Source: Paracamarosporium sp. OC-R06-R3 (taxonomy: Eukaryota > Ascomycota > Dothideomycetes > Pleosporales > Didymosphaeriaceae). From it: 64,000 nucleotides of DNA. The notes under the pieces are model-generated. The model was not told the DNA's origin, did no database searches, and saw only the letters and a program-made list of their open reading frames with translations. This document shows, piece by piece, positions 34,217 through 46,700 of the stretch; positions within the stretch are counted from its first letter, which is position 1; each line of letters begins with the position of its first letter. The stretch lies in NCBI GenBank assembly GCA_019828545.1, contig JACVRA010000185.1:109721-173720 (forward strand). Reading direction: 5' to 3'. The translations under genes and the position numbers were made by a program.

Positions 34217-35918
34217 TCAAAACCCATTGAAGCCCATCATGATTCCGGCGCCGGCAAGAACGACACCGGCAGCGTGCCACGGCATTGGTGTAGCAGCTGG
34301 GTATCCGAGACCACTCGACTGCGGGTTGCCATTGGGGCTATCTGGTGACCCTGAGACTGACGGGGTGCCGATGCGACCACCGCCGCTCTGTACGTCGAGA
34401 GAGGATACAGCATTAGCCACTGATGTAGCGCTTGGGATCTATTGTTGCGGATGCAAAGTCAGTTTCAGTTCAAAGGTAGAGAGGAGGGCAGAAGAGCAGA
34501 GGGTAGTTCAAGTATGTCTGAATCAAGCGAGAAGAAGCGTATCCTCTGCGACAACAAACAATGTTGATTTCTAACCGGGCTGTTCTTCTTTTTGTACGTA
34601 CCCCGTCTTCTCCAGATTGGATTTCTTGGACATTCGAGCTCGTGGCATTAAACACAGTCTGTGCAAGACCAATCTGATTGTTTTCCAAGTCGTAGACGAC
34701 GTAGGCGGATCGCAAAAAAGTGTCTCCGAGGACCGAAATCGAGTCACCGGAGGGACCGATGCCAAGGATACAAACGGGTTGGCCACGCTGGTAGCCCATG
34801 ACCAGCACAAGCTCGTTGAGAGGAACCGAAATAGTCGGTCCATCGGAGGAAAAGGTAAATTCCAGCGACCCCTCTTGGTTCGCAAGATCACAGTCGCAGA
34901 GAGCAGCGCCCTGTGAAGAGTCATATCTTGCATCGTACTTTTCGTACAAGGCTGTGGCAACGTTGTCGGGCAGATACATAAGAGACGAGCCGGAATCGAG
35001 CAGTACGGCTACATTCTCATTCTGGAAGATGGAGCCATTGTTGCCATCAGAGCCCATGGCGGTCAGTGCAATGATGAATTCAGCATACACATTCGCCTCG
35101 GTAATGATGGGGAGGGTGCTGAGAGTACCGGAGAACTTGTCTGTATCGACGCCACCGAAAAGAATGCTGCCGGTGGATGCATCCAAATCATTCAAGTAGA
35201 GCGAGTAGGCATTTGTGTTGATGGTCTTGTCGTCGACGAGCTTCTGGGGCAAATTCGGGTACGGATCCAGACCTGCACGGTTTACTTGGACCTCGTTGAC
35301 CATGTAGCCGATGCCTAGGATGCCCTCTGGAGAACTCGACGAATAGCCGATACCGAATTGCAGGTCGTCAATCTGCAAGTCGGGGTTGCTCAAGTGGAAT
35401 GTATCTGTGGCATAGTCGCCAGATGCGCCCGAACCGTCTACGTAGGAGATGTTGAAATCGCCGTTCACATACTTGTACGTCGACGAGTCGTTGGCGCTGT
35501 ACGTGCCCGCGGCGCCGCAAGGCTCGCCGATGTTTGAGCAGAGGCGAGAATTTGCGGCATTGACCCAGAGGTCGCTGCTGCCCGTGTCGACGTGGAGGCG
35601 AAACGACTGCTCCGGAGTGCCCAGAGACGCATTCATGAAGTAGAGCGTCTCGAGATTGTCCAGCGTCACGTCGACCGTGTCCCGCCTCCGTAACCGGTCG
35701 TGTTGGACGGGGTTCACATTGCGGCGATTGATGTCGAACTTGACCACCTTGGGGTTCTGTGACAGTCAGCTGCACGAGCGTAACAGTCGTTGCCAAGGCG
35801 GGATGCGAGAAAGGGAGATATGGGGAAGCCAAGAGGCGCTTACCTCGCGCTGGACAAGCCTGAAGGCGGCGGCCGACGTCACCAACTGCGCGGCCAGCGC
35901 CAGGGTCGAGGTTTTCAT
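34217..35918 (-). CDS. GPI-anchored yapsin-like aspartic protease
   Basis: Exons 35918-35844 (signal peptide, MKTSTLALAAQLVTSAAAFR), 35756-34602 and 34438-34217 (introns 87 and 163 nt) give 483 residues. It is a pepsin-family (A1) enzyme with both active-site motifs, VDTGSSDL (Asp82) and LDSGSSLMYLP (Asp279), plus a dibasic pro-region (RLRRRD) for maturation. After the catalytic domain, exon 3 encodes a Ser/Pro/Gly-rich linker and a hydrophobic C-terminus (AAGVVLAGAGIMMGF) typical of a GPI-attachment signal. Yapsins act at the plasma membrane or wall and trim wall and secreted proteins. If the last intron is kept, the frame runs 44 codons to a stop at 34470 without the anchor. Confidence 0.9.
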
Positions 35919-36585
35919 GGTCGAGCGTTGGGAGACGGATATGTGGGCGACTGGGTCGTATATACAACGGCGGCACGGGGCAGTGAAGCTGAGGCTTAAC
36001 GGGTTAGAGGTTGGAGACGGGGGCGACAGGGGAGTGGAGCCATACCTGCAACAAGAAAGCAGAAACGACGGAAGACAAGGCAGGCAGCTGGCAAGGAGCG
36101 AAGCAGCGGATGCCGGCCAGCTGCTGAGGTCTTAAGAGAGGGCTGCGGCGAAAGCAGCGATGACGCGTATGAGATCAGGACGGAGTTGTTTCGAGGCCGG
36201 GATCCAGCGGCACGACGACGCCTGCCGACGAGTCTGACCATGGTGCGGACCCAGCGCCAGCGGGCCTTGTCGTTTGGTCATTTGGGGCGCGCAGCTTGCG
36301 TGGCGCGTGGCGGTGCGCCTTGTCCTCTATTTTAGCTGGCGACGCTGTGGAGCGCGAGTCGACGTCTGGCGGCCTGCTGAGCATCGCCGGCTCCGTGGAC
36401 GCCCGGCGCGAGATGCAGGAGCAGCATCGGGAGCAGCATCGTGAGCCTGAGGTCGAAACACGCCTGGGTCGCAGGAATGGAGCCCGCACGTGACTGCCCG
36501 CCCGTCTGGGCCTAGCGCGACGCGCCCACATATGGGTGTGACCTCGCGAATCTCGCGGACGCGTCGCGCCGAGCCCCACGACACC
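35919..36585. promoter_or_regulatory. Divergent region protease / RFC4, 667 bp
   Basis: GC-rich region between divergent start codons. Long frames on both strands reflect composition rather than genes. No defined site could be supported. Confidence 0.4.
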
Positions 36586-37747
36586 ATGGCCAGAGCAGAG
36601 TCCTCCAAGGCCGCCGCCGCCAACGGCATCAAGCCCAACCCGAATGCACAGGGAGGCGCCAACTACGAGCTGCCCTGGTGAGTCCCGCCCGCTGCGGCTT
36701 TCCCCCGCCTCCGACCTGACGTCGTGCAGGGTCGAGAAGTACCGCCCCGTCTTCCTCGACGATGTCGTCGGCAACACCGAGACCATCGAGCGCCTCAAAA
36801 TCATTGCAAAGGATGGCAACATGCCGCACGTCATCATATCCGGCATGCCAGGCATCGGGAAGACGACGTCGATCCTCTGCCTCGCGCGGCAGCTTCTGGG
36901 CGATGCCTACAGGGAAGCCGTGCTCGAGCTCAATGCCTCCGACGAGCGCGGCATCGACGTGGTGAGGAACAGGATCAAAGGCTTCGCCCAAAAGAAGGTC
37001 ACATTGCCCCCGGGAAGGCAGAAGCTGGTCATCCTCGATGAGGCCGACAGCATGACGAGCGGAGCACAGCAGGCGCTGCGACGGACCATGGAAATCTACA
37101 GCAGCACCACTCGGTTTGCGTTTGCTTGCAACCAGTCGAACAAGATCATTGAGCCTCTCCAGTCTCGGTGCGCCATCCTGAGATACGCCCGCCTCACCGA
37201 TGCGCAAATTGTGCGCCGACTCATGCAGATTTGCGAAGCGGAACAGGTCCAATTCTCCGACCAGGGAATTGCTGCCCTCGTTTTCTCAGCCGAAGGTGAC
37301 ATGCGGCAAGCGATAAACAACCTCCAATCGACCCACGCTGGCTTCGGGTTCGTGAATGGGGATAACGTGTTCAAAGTGGTTGACAGCCCGCACCCGATCA
37401 AAGTCCAAGCCATGATCAAAGCGTGCCATGAGTGCAAGGTAGACGATGCTCTCACAACACTAAAGGAACTTTGGGATTTGGGGTATAGCTGTCACGACAT
37501 TATCAGCACCATGTTCAAGGTTACGAAAACCATCGATAGCCTGAGTGAGCACGCAAAACTGGAGTTTATCAAGGTACGTGCACTGGCGACCCTCATTTGC
37601 ATAAGCCTGACTGTAGCACAGGAAATCGGCTTCACCCACATGCGTATACTTGAAGGCGTTCAAACACTCCTCCAGCTCTCGGGTTGCATCGCGCGTCTTT
37701 GCAAAATCAATATGCAACCGCAGCTCTTCGCCCTTCCTACGAAATAA
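36586..37747 (+). CDS. RFC4: Replication factor C subunit 4 (human RFC2 orthologue)
   Basis: Exons 36586-36677, 36730-37573 and 37622-37747 (introns 52 and 48 nt) give 353 residues. This is a clamp-loader AAA+ ATPase: RFC box II-type ELPWVEKYRP, Walker [11 protein letters not shown] (residues 69-78), Walker [11 protein letters not shown], sensor region [11 protein letters not shown] and the arginine-finger SRC motif ([10 protein letters not shown]). The C-terminal collar ends with [19 protein letters not shown]. The sequence around [18 protein letters not shown] identifies Rfc4 (human RFC2) rather than Rfc2, 3 or 5. It loads PCNA in the RFC complex. Confidence 0.93.
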
Positions 37748-38120
37748 ATCAAATTTTGTGTTGCATTTAGCACGGTGTTAAGGCGTCAATAGCATATTCG
37801 TGGACAACTGGAGTGGGTTTGGCTACATCTTGCTGTGGCATGCTGTGAGCATCAAGATGTTCGCTGTTAGTTTGCATTCGGGACAGAAAGCAACTTATGA
37901 ATCACCGAAATCGCTTTCCGTTCTCGTGACACCCTTAGCATTCTTCAGTCAAGTCCTGATCAGCCAAAATCGTTCCTTTGCGTGCGCATATCCCTATAGC
38001 TACGCCCCGGATGTCTTTGATTCCATATCACACACAAAGTCATGTTCCATGTGAATGCTGTTTACGCTTCGTCATTGTATCCGACATAATTCTAATAACC
38101 TAACACTCTGGGCTTACTAG

Positions 38121-38634
38121 CGATACGACGAAACGGTCGACAATGTGAAATTTTACGCTCAGAAAGTTGAAACGCCTTGTCTATCTAACGATGACGGTGC
38201 CGAAAACATTTCCCCTGTAGCAAAAAACGAGGTCGATACAATGTTGCCACAAACGGATCCTCACATCACGTATCGTTCCAAGGTTGCCGATCTCAGCAAA
38301 CAGCTTCACACCGCACATGCGACGGTTCACCTTCTCACACACATCCAGAACAACGCTGCTACCATGTATGCAAGCAAATCAACCTCCAGCCAGCTTACGT
38401 GAGTTTCTTATGGATCGCACTCCACACGAGACAGGGTTTGGGACGTTCATACATGACCGTGCAAGTCAAGCTGAGGTGTTCGTTGAGCAAAATAGGTGCT
38501 ATGGGGCCGCGAGGGAAAGATTGGTAGACCGTTTGATGAGTAATAATTCGGAGACGAATGAGAGAGAAAACCGGAGGTGTAGCAAGTATTGCGGACCCTC
38601 ATTTCAGTGGTTGTCTTTACAACAGTCGTCTTAG
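38121..38634 (+). CDS. Unresolved hypothetical gene (3' part)
   Basis: An open segment starts directly after a good 3' splice site (CCTAAC branch, ...GCTTACTAG, ending 38120) and runs to a consensus GTGAGT donor at 38399. A 67-nt intron (38399-38465) would join in frame to a charged C-terminal stretch (QAEVFVEQNRCYGAARERLV onwards) ending at TAG near 38632-38634. The encoded segment includes SKQLHTAHATVHLLTHIQNN. No 5' exon or start was found in phase, and no family was recognised. An internal ATG at about 38240 is a fallback start. This is inference from splice signals only. Confidence 0.3.
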
Positions 38635-39745
38635 AGTGTCTTTAAATGCATCACTCGGAATGGGATAGTAAAGCAAATCCAATATCATTAGACATGTGAT
38701 GGGTATAAATGTATCTTTCTCTATTTTATTCGTCTGATCTGAGTGCGCTTCTCACGTGGGATTAGAGAGCCCAACGCTGCTGGAGAATGGGGTTCGTAGG
38801 CTGAGCTAAGACCTACAAGTACGCTGTAACAAGGACCCACGAGATTGCGAAGATGGTTGATTATAGAATTCATGATGTTATTAGGTAGTCTACACGACGT
38901 GTATACGCTGCAAAGATGCAGTTATGCTCTCTTTTGACATGCACACCCATCGATCCAATTGCCTCCAAACACAGCTCACCGCACTTTCATCTCTGGTGAC
39001 GATCATCCCAGCCCTGATCCACTGGTACCGGCTTGCCGCTTTACGATTGGTTGACTGTTATACCTACCTCTTTCTTTTTCGGAGAGGGTACGAAAATGGG
39101 AGCAGCAACAATCTATCCTGGGGCCTGACCTTCGTAGTCCCTAAACTTACCTCCTCTCTGAAAGCTTGCCGATACCAAATCTATAAGGCTTTGCTCGGTG
39201 GCGGTTACGCCCGTTTCTGGTTGAAAGGAAACTAACTACCAAGGCGGGGATGTTGAGTCAGTTGGAGACGTTGTTTGGATCGGACTTTTTCCTTTCTCTT
39301 TCATTTAGTCTAGTTATGTTCCTGCAGGTAGATCGCTTATCAGGGGTGGAAGTATTAGTCAAACTGGTTCCTTCTTGCTTTGTCTCACATGTTTGAGTAC
39401 GTACTATCTATCGCCTGCTCAGCGCCTATAGAATGAAGTGTTTATAACCAAGTTGCCAAGGAGGGTATAAATCATTCATGACATACCAATAGTTACATCT
39501 TCTGATTTCCAATGATTGTTTTCAGCCGGACCAGATAGGGTATTATGGCGTGAAGGATCTTTATACATACCAACTGCGTAACTATCTGTGACATCTGATT
39601 TGTTCATGAAAGTGGTGATACTCTCTGTATATAGCGTGGGATCATTCGTAACAGGAGCGACAGTCCATATACGATGTCCACCTTCCGTATTGGGGGCCGA
39701 ATATTGTTCTGCGAGCGGTGGCTCGAAAGGCCGCATCTGAGTGTA
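38635..39745. other. Intergenic, 1.1 kb, no gene seen
   Basis: Short frames only on both strands, including a minus-strand frame of 86 codons at 39476-39736 without support. Confidence 0.4.
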
Positions 39746-40186
39746 TCAAAGACACTGCTTGTAACTTGATTCGCCTCGCGTTGTCTTTTCGTCCGTCGCT
39801 CCTTTTGCGGACGCTCTCTCATCCTTCGAGACTTTAAGATTATGCAAATCAACATGTCGCTTACTCAACTTTAACATCGAGGATGACTTCAACACCTCGG
39901 GGCACCTCATTGTTGCATTTGGGTAGGCACTAGGAGTTGTCTGCTGCAGCTCTTGGAGGGAAACTTGTCGAGATTTACGCGAAGCAACTGTGCGTTCGAG
40001 GTAAGCAGTAGGACCTAGCTCATCGTACAAGTAGATTGGAGGTTTCTTGTTGTCGAGCTCGGGATGCAGCCTGGCTTCAAGGATTCTTTCAAGGAGGTCC
40101 TTATCTAGGCTTAAAATAAACTTGCATTGACTTGCGGAAAGCAGAGTCGAGTAACTTTCACAAGCTTGTGTTGACTTGCGGGGCTA
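39746..40186 (-). CDS. Coding-like segment, hypothetical, no start found
   Basis: About 146 open codons on the minus strand begin immediately after TTTATAG, a plausible 3' splice site, and end at a stop at 39746. The composition is protein-like (SLDKDLLERILEARLHPELD, then KKPPIYLYDELGPTAYLERT, then charged residues). The first part is regular and helical in pattern. No ATG precedes it in frame and the upstream frame at 40264-40581 cannot be joined in phase, so this may be the 3' exon of a gene or a relic. No family recognised. Confidence 0.3.
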
Positions 40187-40712
40187 TAAAGTAGTTGATG
40201 ATTCGTAGTCTGAGTGGAATACACTGTACTAGAAACTTTCGACTAGGTCTGTATCTATATTAATTAACGCCGCAGCAAGAGTCGTAGTGAGAATCGGGCA
40301 CTTCGGGGTTTCAAAGACATGATGAGTAGATTCAGAATGCATTCCTTGTCTGGGCTGTCGACTTCAACGGTATCACCATCGAGATCTTCATAGGTAACAT
40401 GGGGCCATTGCTCTAGTAAGGTTTCGTGAAAAGAACTGATAGTTGACAGAACAAAGATGTAATTTCGAGACATGTGTATATTGCTCAAAACAAGCAAACA
40501 GAAAGCGGTATCAAAGAGGCAATAGCTGAGTAGGAAAGAACACATGATTGTGCATGAAGAAGTGGTACGACACCAATGCAAGTATGAAGTCGCGATCGGA
40601 AGAACAGAAGGAACGTATAGCTACGAGGAAAGACTCGAATACTATCTGCCTTTACATTATAGGCCACGTGAGATTTCCTTTTGGCACTGCAACTGCTGTG
40701 AAGTTACGCGGA
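40187..40712. other. Intergenic, 526 bp
   Basis: A minus-strand frame (40264-40581) includes a short segment resembling normal protein (VTYEDLDGDTVEVDSPDKE) but could not be linked to any gene. Confidence 0.35.
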
Positions 40713-41866
40713 TTACTTAACCTGAGTCGCTGTCGTCTGGGTATCCTGCTGACCTCCGCCCGCTTTCCTGCCAGTGAGATGCCTCCCAATATATCCTCGC
40801 GAGCCCCAAAGGTGGAACGGATCGACAGCACCAGCGAAGATGTTCCTCTTATTTCTTTTCTTTTCAGCCCGTAAACGCTCCAGCTCTTCATCATTCATGT
40901 CCCAAAACTGCGTCTTCTCATCACGTCCAGTCAACAGCCCCCAAATATCGAACGGATCAAACACTGTTACGATCCAGGGTCGGTCGTCAGCCCATCCTGG
41001 GCCACGTCGTTCAGTAATGCCGTCTCTATCGAGGAATACAGAGTTTGAGCGAGGTAGGCGCCTGCCAGGGTGGAAAAGGTTTAGGAGAGCTGTATTAAGA
41101 AACATGATGGCAGCTTCGAAGATCCAGAAGAATACCTCATTCTTATATATTGTGCTATCCCAGCCCTCAGTGTACTCGACCAAGCGGTATATGCAGCGAA
41201 CGGTCACAATAGTGGCCGACACGTAGAGGACATACAGTACGATTCGGAGGTCCTTCGACAGCAGCTTGGCTTTGCTGGCGCGTATGTGGAATTGGGCAGC
41301 GATGAGTCCAAAGGAGCCAAAAAGCGCGACTTGGAGCGAGAGTGACGCTGTCACAAGGTTCGCTCCGAGTTTGCGCTGTTTCACAGTCATCGATGAGTTC
41401 GCCATCCGCCATGCACCTTGTGCAATAAGAACTTCGCAGACCGCATCGAGGCCGACAAACGTTGTAGCTACGCGCCCAGGGTGCATTGGTGCGAGGTATG
41501 GGATGTAGTACAAGATTCGCGATAGGATAAAGTAGTTTATTAGCGCATAGATGGGTGGTCCAGACAAGATGAGTACAGTGGAGGCGACGAGATATGTGAG
41601 GTTATCCACATGGTACGCTCCAAGCTCACGAATTACAAAGCCGGCGATCATCAACAACGCTGCCCATGGGAGCAAAATAGTCGTCCGCCAGGACCCGTGT
41701 TTGATCGTCTGCCACGCGTGAATGACGCCCGAAAGGAAGAAGAGAACGATGAAGACGATCGGGGCAGCTTTGTTTGGCGCATAGTACCAAATACTTCCCG
41801 GTGCTGCATGCGTTAGCACAATGGAATAGGATGTATGATAAACCTACAGAAATCTCCCATGCCCAT
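40713..41866 (-). CDS. RTA1-like seven-helix membrane protein
   Basis: Exons 41866-41848 (six codons plus one base, MGMGDF) and 41803-40713, joined across a 44-nt intron with a GCTAAC branch, give 369 residues. Seven hydrophobic helices occupy about residues 20-270 (first: PIVFIVLFFLSGVIHAWQ), matching the RTA1 / lipid-translocating exporter family linked to resistance to 7-aminocholesterol and other membrane-active compounds. A family-typical loop GRVATTFVGLDAVCEVLIAQ lies between helices 3 and 4. The C-terminal ~100 residues are cytosolic and charged, with an internal pair of FDPFDIWG / VDPFHLWG segments. Substrate unknown. The tiny first exon replaces a GTG start seen in a naive frame. Confidence 0.82.
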
Positions 41867-43706
41867 GTTTGATAGTCAGTGATTCTTTTCGTGATCGCAG
41901 CGTCGTGTCGCGCAAATGTAAATGTAATGACAAGCTTAGCAGGCAACAAAGCACTTGTCGTGCACTAATATCTCCTACACACAAGCAAGATATATAGTGA
42001 TTGAATACGATGTAAGGCTAACACAGCCAGTTGGAAGTAGAGTGTAGAAATGCTCTACGAGACCTCGATCGCGTGAAGGCTGTGTCTGTGACTAGATCTG
42101 CAAGGCGTGGCGAGACAGACTGGAGACAAGAGACTTGTACATTCTTTGACCTCCTGACGCGTACATAGCAATACGAGCAATGCGGGCTCATGAGATTCCA
42201 CTATGCGCAGAACGCGACAATTGGTGCCTCAGGGCATCTTGCATCAGTCCGTGCGGGAATTTCGATGCGCTAAATGAGATATTAAAGCTCATTGGGTATA
42301 ACGACGGGAAGGCTAATTCACAGGCGTTTTCTCGACGAGGAAAGCCTCGTGTAGACAGTTCACCGGAGCCCAGAGTGAGCCTGGTCAATGCGGGGCAAGG
42401 GGGCTCCACAGCGCTACTGCTAATCGGGTAAGTTTCTCGTACCTACACAGCAGTAACACTGGAACATTGGCTCTGGCGCTGGGACAAGGAGACTCTTTCA
42501 ATAGCTGCTGGGACTTTCATTACTACTCGGTCTATAATTACACCTTAAATAGCGAGCAATGGGGTCGATCTCAGAATGCTGGTTCTGGATTCTCTGGCTT
42601 CCATCCGTGGTTTCTGGGATGTTGGATCTCGCTGATACCCACAGCATAGCTGAGGTGACAGAGTAGTTTAATGCTCCTGTAGAAACCCCAGAGGCTATGA
42701 CTCTGAAGACAGTGAAGCTCGGAACCTATGATTTGGTTGTATAACTACCGTTGTCTCACAACCAAGCTGACTCCCCAGGCAGATGAAGAAATCTCCCATG
42801 ACAAGCGTCCAATCCCCGTTCTGCGATTGACGATGGTAATCTGGACATTTTCGTAGCACTTGTTCTATGCCACAACAACTTATATACCAACGTTCAATAC
42901 ATCTTGGCTTCTTTTAAAGAAAAATATGCTACTCACGAAGAGTTGGGTCATCCTACACACGACCACGATTGCCATGTTGAGATTTGATGATGAGCAGATC
43001 TTGACTGATCAGTATATAAGGTGAAAGGAGAAGTTCTTGAGTTCGCTTAAAGGGACTGGTAGGTCTAAGATAAGAGCAAGGTGAGCTGGCGTAGTCCGGT
43101 CCACCTCGAGTCACTATACGGTCATGGCTCGTTGTAAATTTCTGGTTTCTTCGAACCGCGCATCGTATTATGACACTTGGGTGCTATCTTATAGCATCTA
43201 ATTTAAACCATTGAGCACAACCAACCGAAAATCTCGACTGTAACCAATTCTTGACTGAGTATGGCCTTGGGAAGTTGCTTGACCGAAGCTCAATGCGCCG
43301 CCGAAAGTTTTACTTTTGTAGAACAAACACACGTCACGAAGCGTTCAGTAACAAATCGTACACACAAGGTTTACGCTTTGCTGACAAATATTCGCGATCA
43401 TTCTAGTCGCGAGGATCATTGCTCATCTAACGAGCCTGTCTGTGGTCGGTGCGGAGGTTCTCCAGAGCACGTGATACGCTAGCCCTGGTCTTAGGCAAGC
43501 GCGGCATTAGCGCACTAAGTCAAAGACACACCTCGCGCGAGCCCCAAGCAACTCCACGCGAGGTTTGACAGACTTCTCGGATCATCAAAACCTAGAACCG
43601 TGCTACATCTCTTCCGTAAGTGCGGTTGATGAACACCCTTGGAAATGGTCCGCCAGCTGTGGGTGCCGCAGAGATTGCTTCTAGGCAAAAGCATTCCGAA
43701 ACTGCG
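41867..43706. other. Intergenic, 1.8 kb, no gene seen
   Basis: Promoter regions of the RTA1-like gene and TRS130. Only short unsupported frames; no RNA gene or repeat recognised. Confidence 0.45.
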
Positions 43707-46700
43707 ATGATGGATGGGCTGTCCAGCTCCAAGGTCACGGGTATGACAGATGAGGCTATCAGCTTCGCTTTGGAGATGCTGATGTTTTTGCAGTGGAGTA
43801 TTACGACCCGGCCGGCCTTTTCCCACTGGTTCAAGAGCAGCTTGTCTCACGTCTTCCTCTGAAGAACCTCCACTGGAAAGCACCAACCCGACCATTGCGG
43901 TCGATTGATTCGTTGCATGTGGACTTGGTACCAAGTGCAGACACAGCATCTCAAGCAGAAGTAGCTGCATCTACGCCAACATCCAATGTTACAGACCATG
44001 GAAAGGGAGCCTCCAAAGAGCGACGCCATCAGATTCCCGGTCTTCGTCAGACTCCGTACTTGAAGTTGTACATACTGAGATGCGACGATTCTGACACTTA
44101 CAAGTCCACTGCGCGGAAGCAGGTTAGGGAGTGGGTGAAAACCCATACACCACCATCTCAAAGTAGCGCTTCTGCAAGTAAACAAGAAAACCATGACGCT
44201 TTTGAATGGATGATCATGCATGTTGTATTGCCAGATACCCCGGCAGCAAGCCAGCCTCGTGGTTCGGCAAATACCGCTGGTGGAGAGAAGGAGAAGAGCA
44301 ACCTTGCTTCCCGATTTACCAAAGGAACAACCACTCTCTTAGAAAAGTTACGTGCAGATTTTGATACTTCTTCAAAGTCGGCTCCGGAGCGGGTTGCCCA
44401 AATCCGATTGCAAAAGGAACATGTACCACCTCACATGATCCCTCAAACACCTGTGACAAGCCCGCCAATTGCCGAAGGTCCACAGGAGCTGGAAAGAGCC
44501 TGGAACGACGTCATTGTCAAATTCAAACAGTTGATCCTCCGATCGTTTGATCTACGTGTGGGGCAGTACGAAGACGATATCCGAGAAAAGGACTCCCAGC
44601 GCTCGCTTCCCGGATGGAATTTCTGCACATTTTTCATTTTGAAAGAGGGTCTTGCGCGAGGCTTTGAAAGTGTTGGTTTGGTAGAAGATGCACTACTTGG
44701 CTACGACGAGCTGTCAATTGGACTTGACACCGTGATCCGTGAGCAGGCTACGGAAGGTAGCGCTGCTCAAGGTGGTGTAATCAGTGAGCACTCTGAAGAC
44801 CTATTCAAGCAAGCTTCGGCGCTGCTAGGATTTTTGCAAAACGAACACGCCAACGGGAACGAAAAACAGCCCCATTTCCATGACGATACGCCTATCAATG
44901 CGAACAAAAAAGACTATCGAGGCCAAATTCTTTCCAACAACATCTCAGTATTTGACTTCCGAACGTACATTTTCGCACGTCAAATGTCCCTGTTGTTGCG
45001 TTTGGGTAATTCTCAGTCGGCGCGATCTGATTTAGTAGCTAAGTTACAACCGCGCCTTAATACAGGTGCACTTCAAAGATCTGTTGATGATAGTAACGTT
45101 GGCATGAAGTCAGAGAGCTCGTCTGCTGACTCTGAGGATCTGTTTTCATTAGCTGAGCTCTGTTCACGCGCCTTGAATTTCATCACTTTTGCTGGACGCC
45201 TATTGCGAAATGATCTTCTAAGCGGGTAAGCGGGTCGTTATCTACGTCTAGAGTATTGTGCTAACGAAGAGTAGAGCGAAAGTACATGGTGTTACTTTTC
45301 CAGAGCCACTTTTAGACAGTATTGTCCGGTCATGGACTTTTTCTGCACTGGAACAAATTTTGCGGGAAACCACTACATCTTCGCTACCATTTACTAAATA
45401 CTTTAATGATTCTGGCACTGATTCGTCTAGCAAAACCTTGCCATTTGGGAAGAATGCAAAAGAGCAGAAGACGGCTTTATCGGAACCCAAGTCTATGATA
45501 CATCCGTCGCGGTCATCATCGCTCAACTATGGTCGACCACAGTCTTCGGATCTCCCATATGCGCAAGCTCCATCAAGTGCACAGACAATATTTGAAAACG
45601 GACAGTATCAGGACCGACCTTCGCCTGCACAGGAAAGTAGCCTGCCGCAAACTAAGAATGGACAGCAAGAGCTTGCTGGCACCCGGGCGCAGTTGTTGGC
45701 TATACAGCGGCGCATTCTGCAACATGTAGGAAAAACTTTGGGTTGGAATATTGGATGGACTGCTGTCCTGCCAACTTTAAATTCGACGGAAGAATTCAAC
45801 GATGTCGACCTAAACGAAAAGACCAGCTCAGACGAGAAGGACAGCTCAGATGAAGAGGATACTCAAGCGGAACAGGTCACATCCGAAGTATCTGTAGTTG
45901 GCTTAACCGCACCTGCACTGAAGAATGCTACGTCAAGCATCGATAAGTTCCGTCAGTTTTACGAGGTATTTCCTAACCATTTCCCCCTTAGAACGACAGC
46001 TCACGGTGTACAAGACTTTAAGCGACCTGATCGTGAAGCATTACATGGCAGCGGGCCAGACTAAGGCCAGTGAAAGCGTCCTTGGTGATCTAGCTGCACT
46101 CCGTTTGTATGCTTCTCCGCACGTTTGTGAAACTGTCAACTAATACTACCTAGCGAACTCGGCGACTTTGCGGCTGCTGCCATGTATTTTGGACGCATGG
46201 CTTCAATGTTTGGAGAGTCCGGATGGAACACCGTCGAGACCACGATGCTCAAAATGTATGCACAATGCCTGAAGAAGCTGAACCGTAAGGACGAGTTTAT
46301 ACGAACACTCCTGGATGTGCTGGCCAAGTCTGCTGCGAGCAAAAGATCGATCAGGGACCATAAAATGGAAGCAAGCCCAACTAAACTTCTTGAGATTCCG
46401 AAAGACTGGCTCAACGATGACCAAGTCAGCACTGCTGGCATTTTTTCCGAACTAGTTGACTACTCGCAGCAACTACCCTATGATGTTCATGTGCAGATGG
46501 CGAAATACTTCAACGACATTGTCGTAGAACCATACGTACGCCACTTAGATGATAAAGATGGTTTCCAGCTGCGACTCCGTTTCAGGCATCTTCTTGAAGA
46601 CGAAGTAGAATTCAGTCAGGCGAAGGTGCGCCTTATAGATGCCACTTCGGTGCAAGGCAAGGATGTTTGGCTGGAAAGTACAGAAGCCGTACAGATCAAA

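Noticed and set aside
35368..35976. 202-codon minus-strand frame over the protease start
   Set aside because: Out of frame with the DTGSS/DSGSS protease and composed of Arg/Pro/His-rich shadow sequence.
36629..37252. 207-codon minus-strand frame opposite RFC4
   Set aside because: Antisense shadow of a highly conserved AAA+ gene, with no family features of its own.
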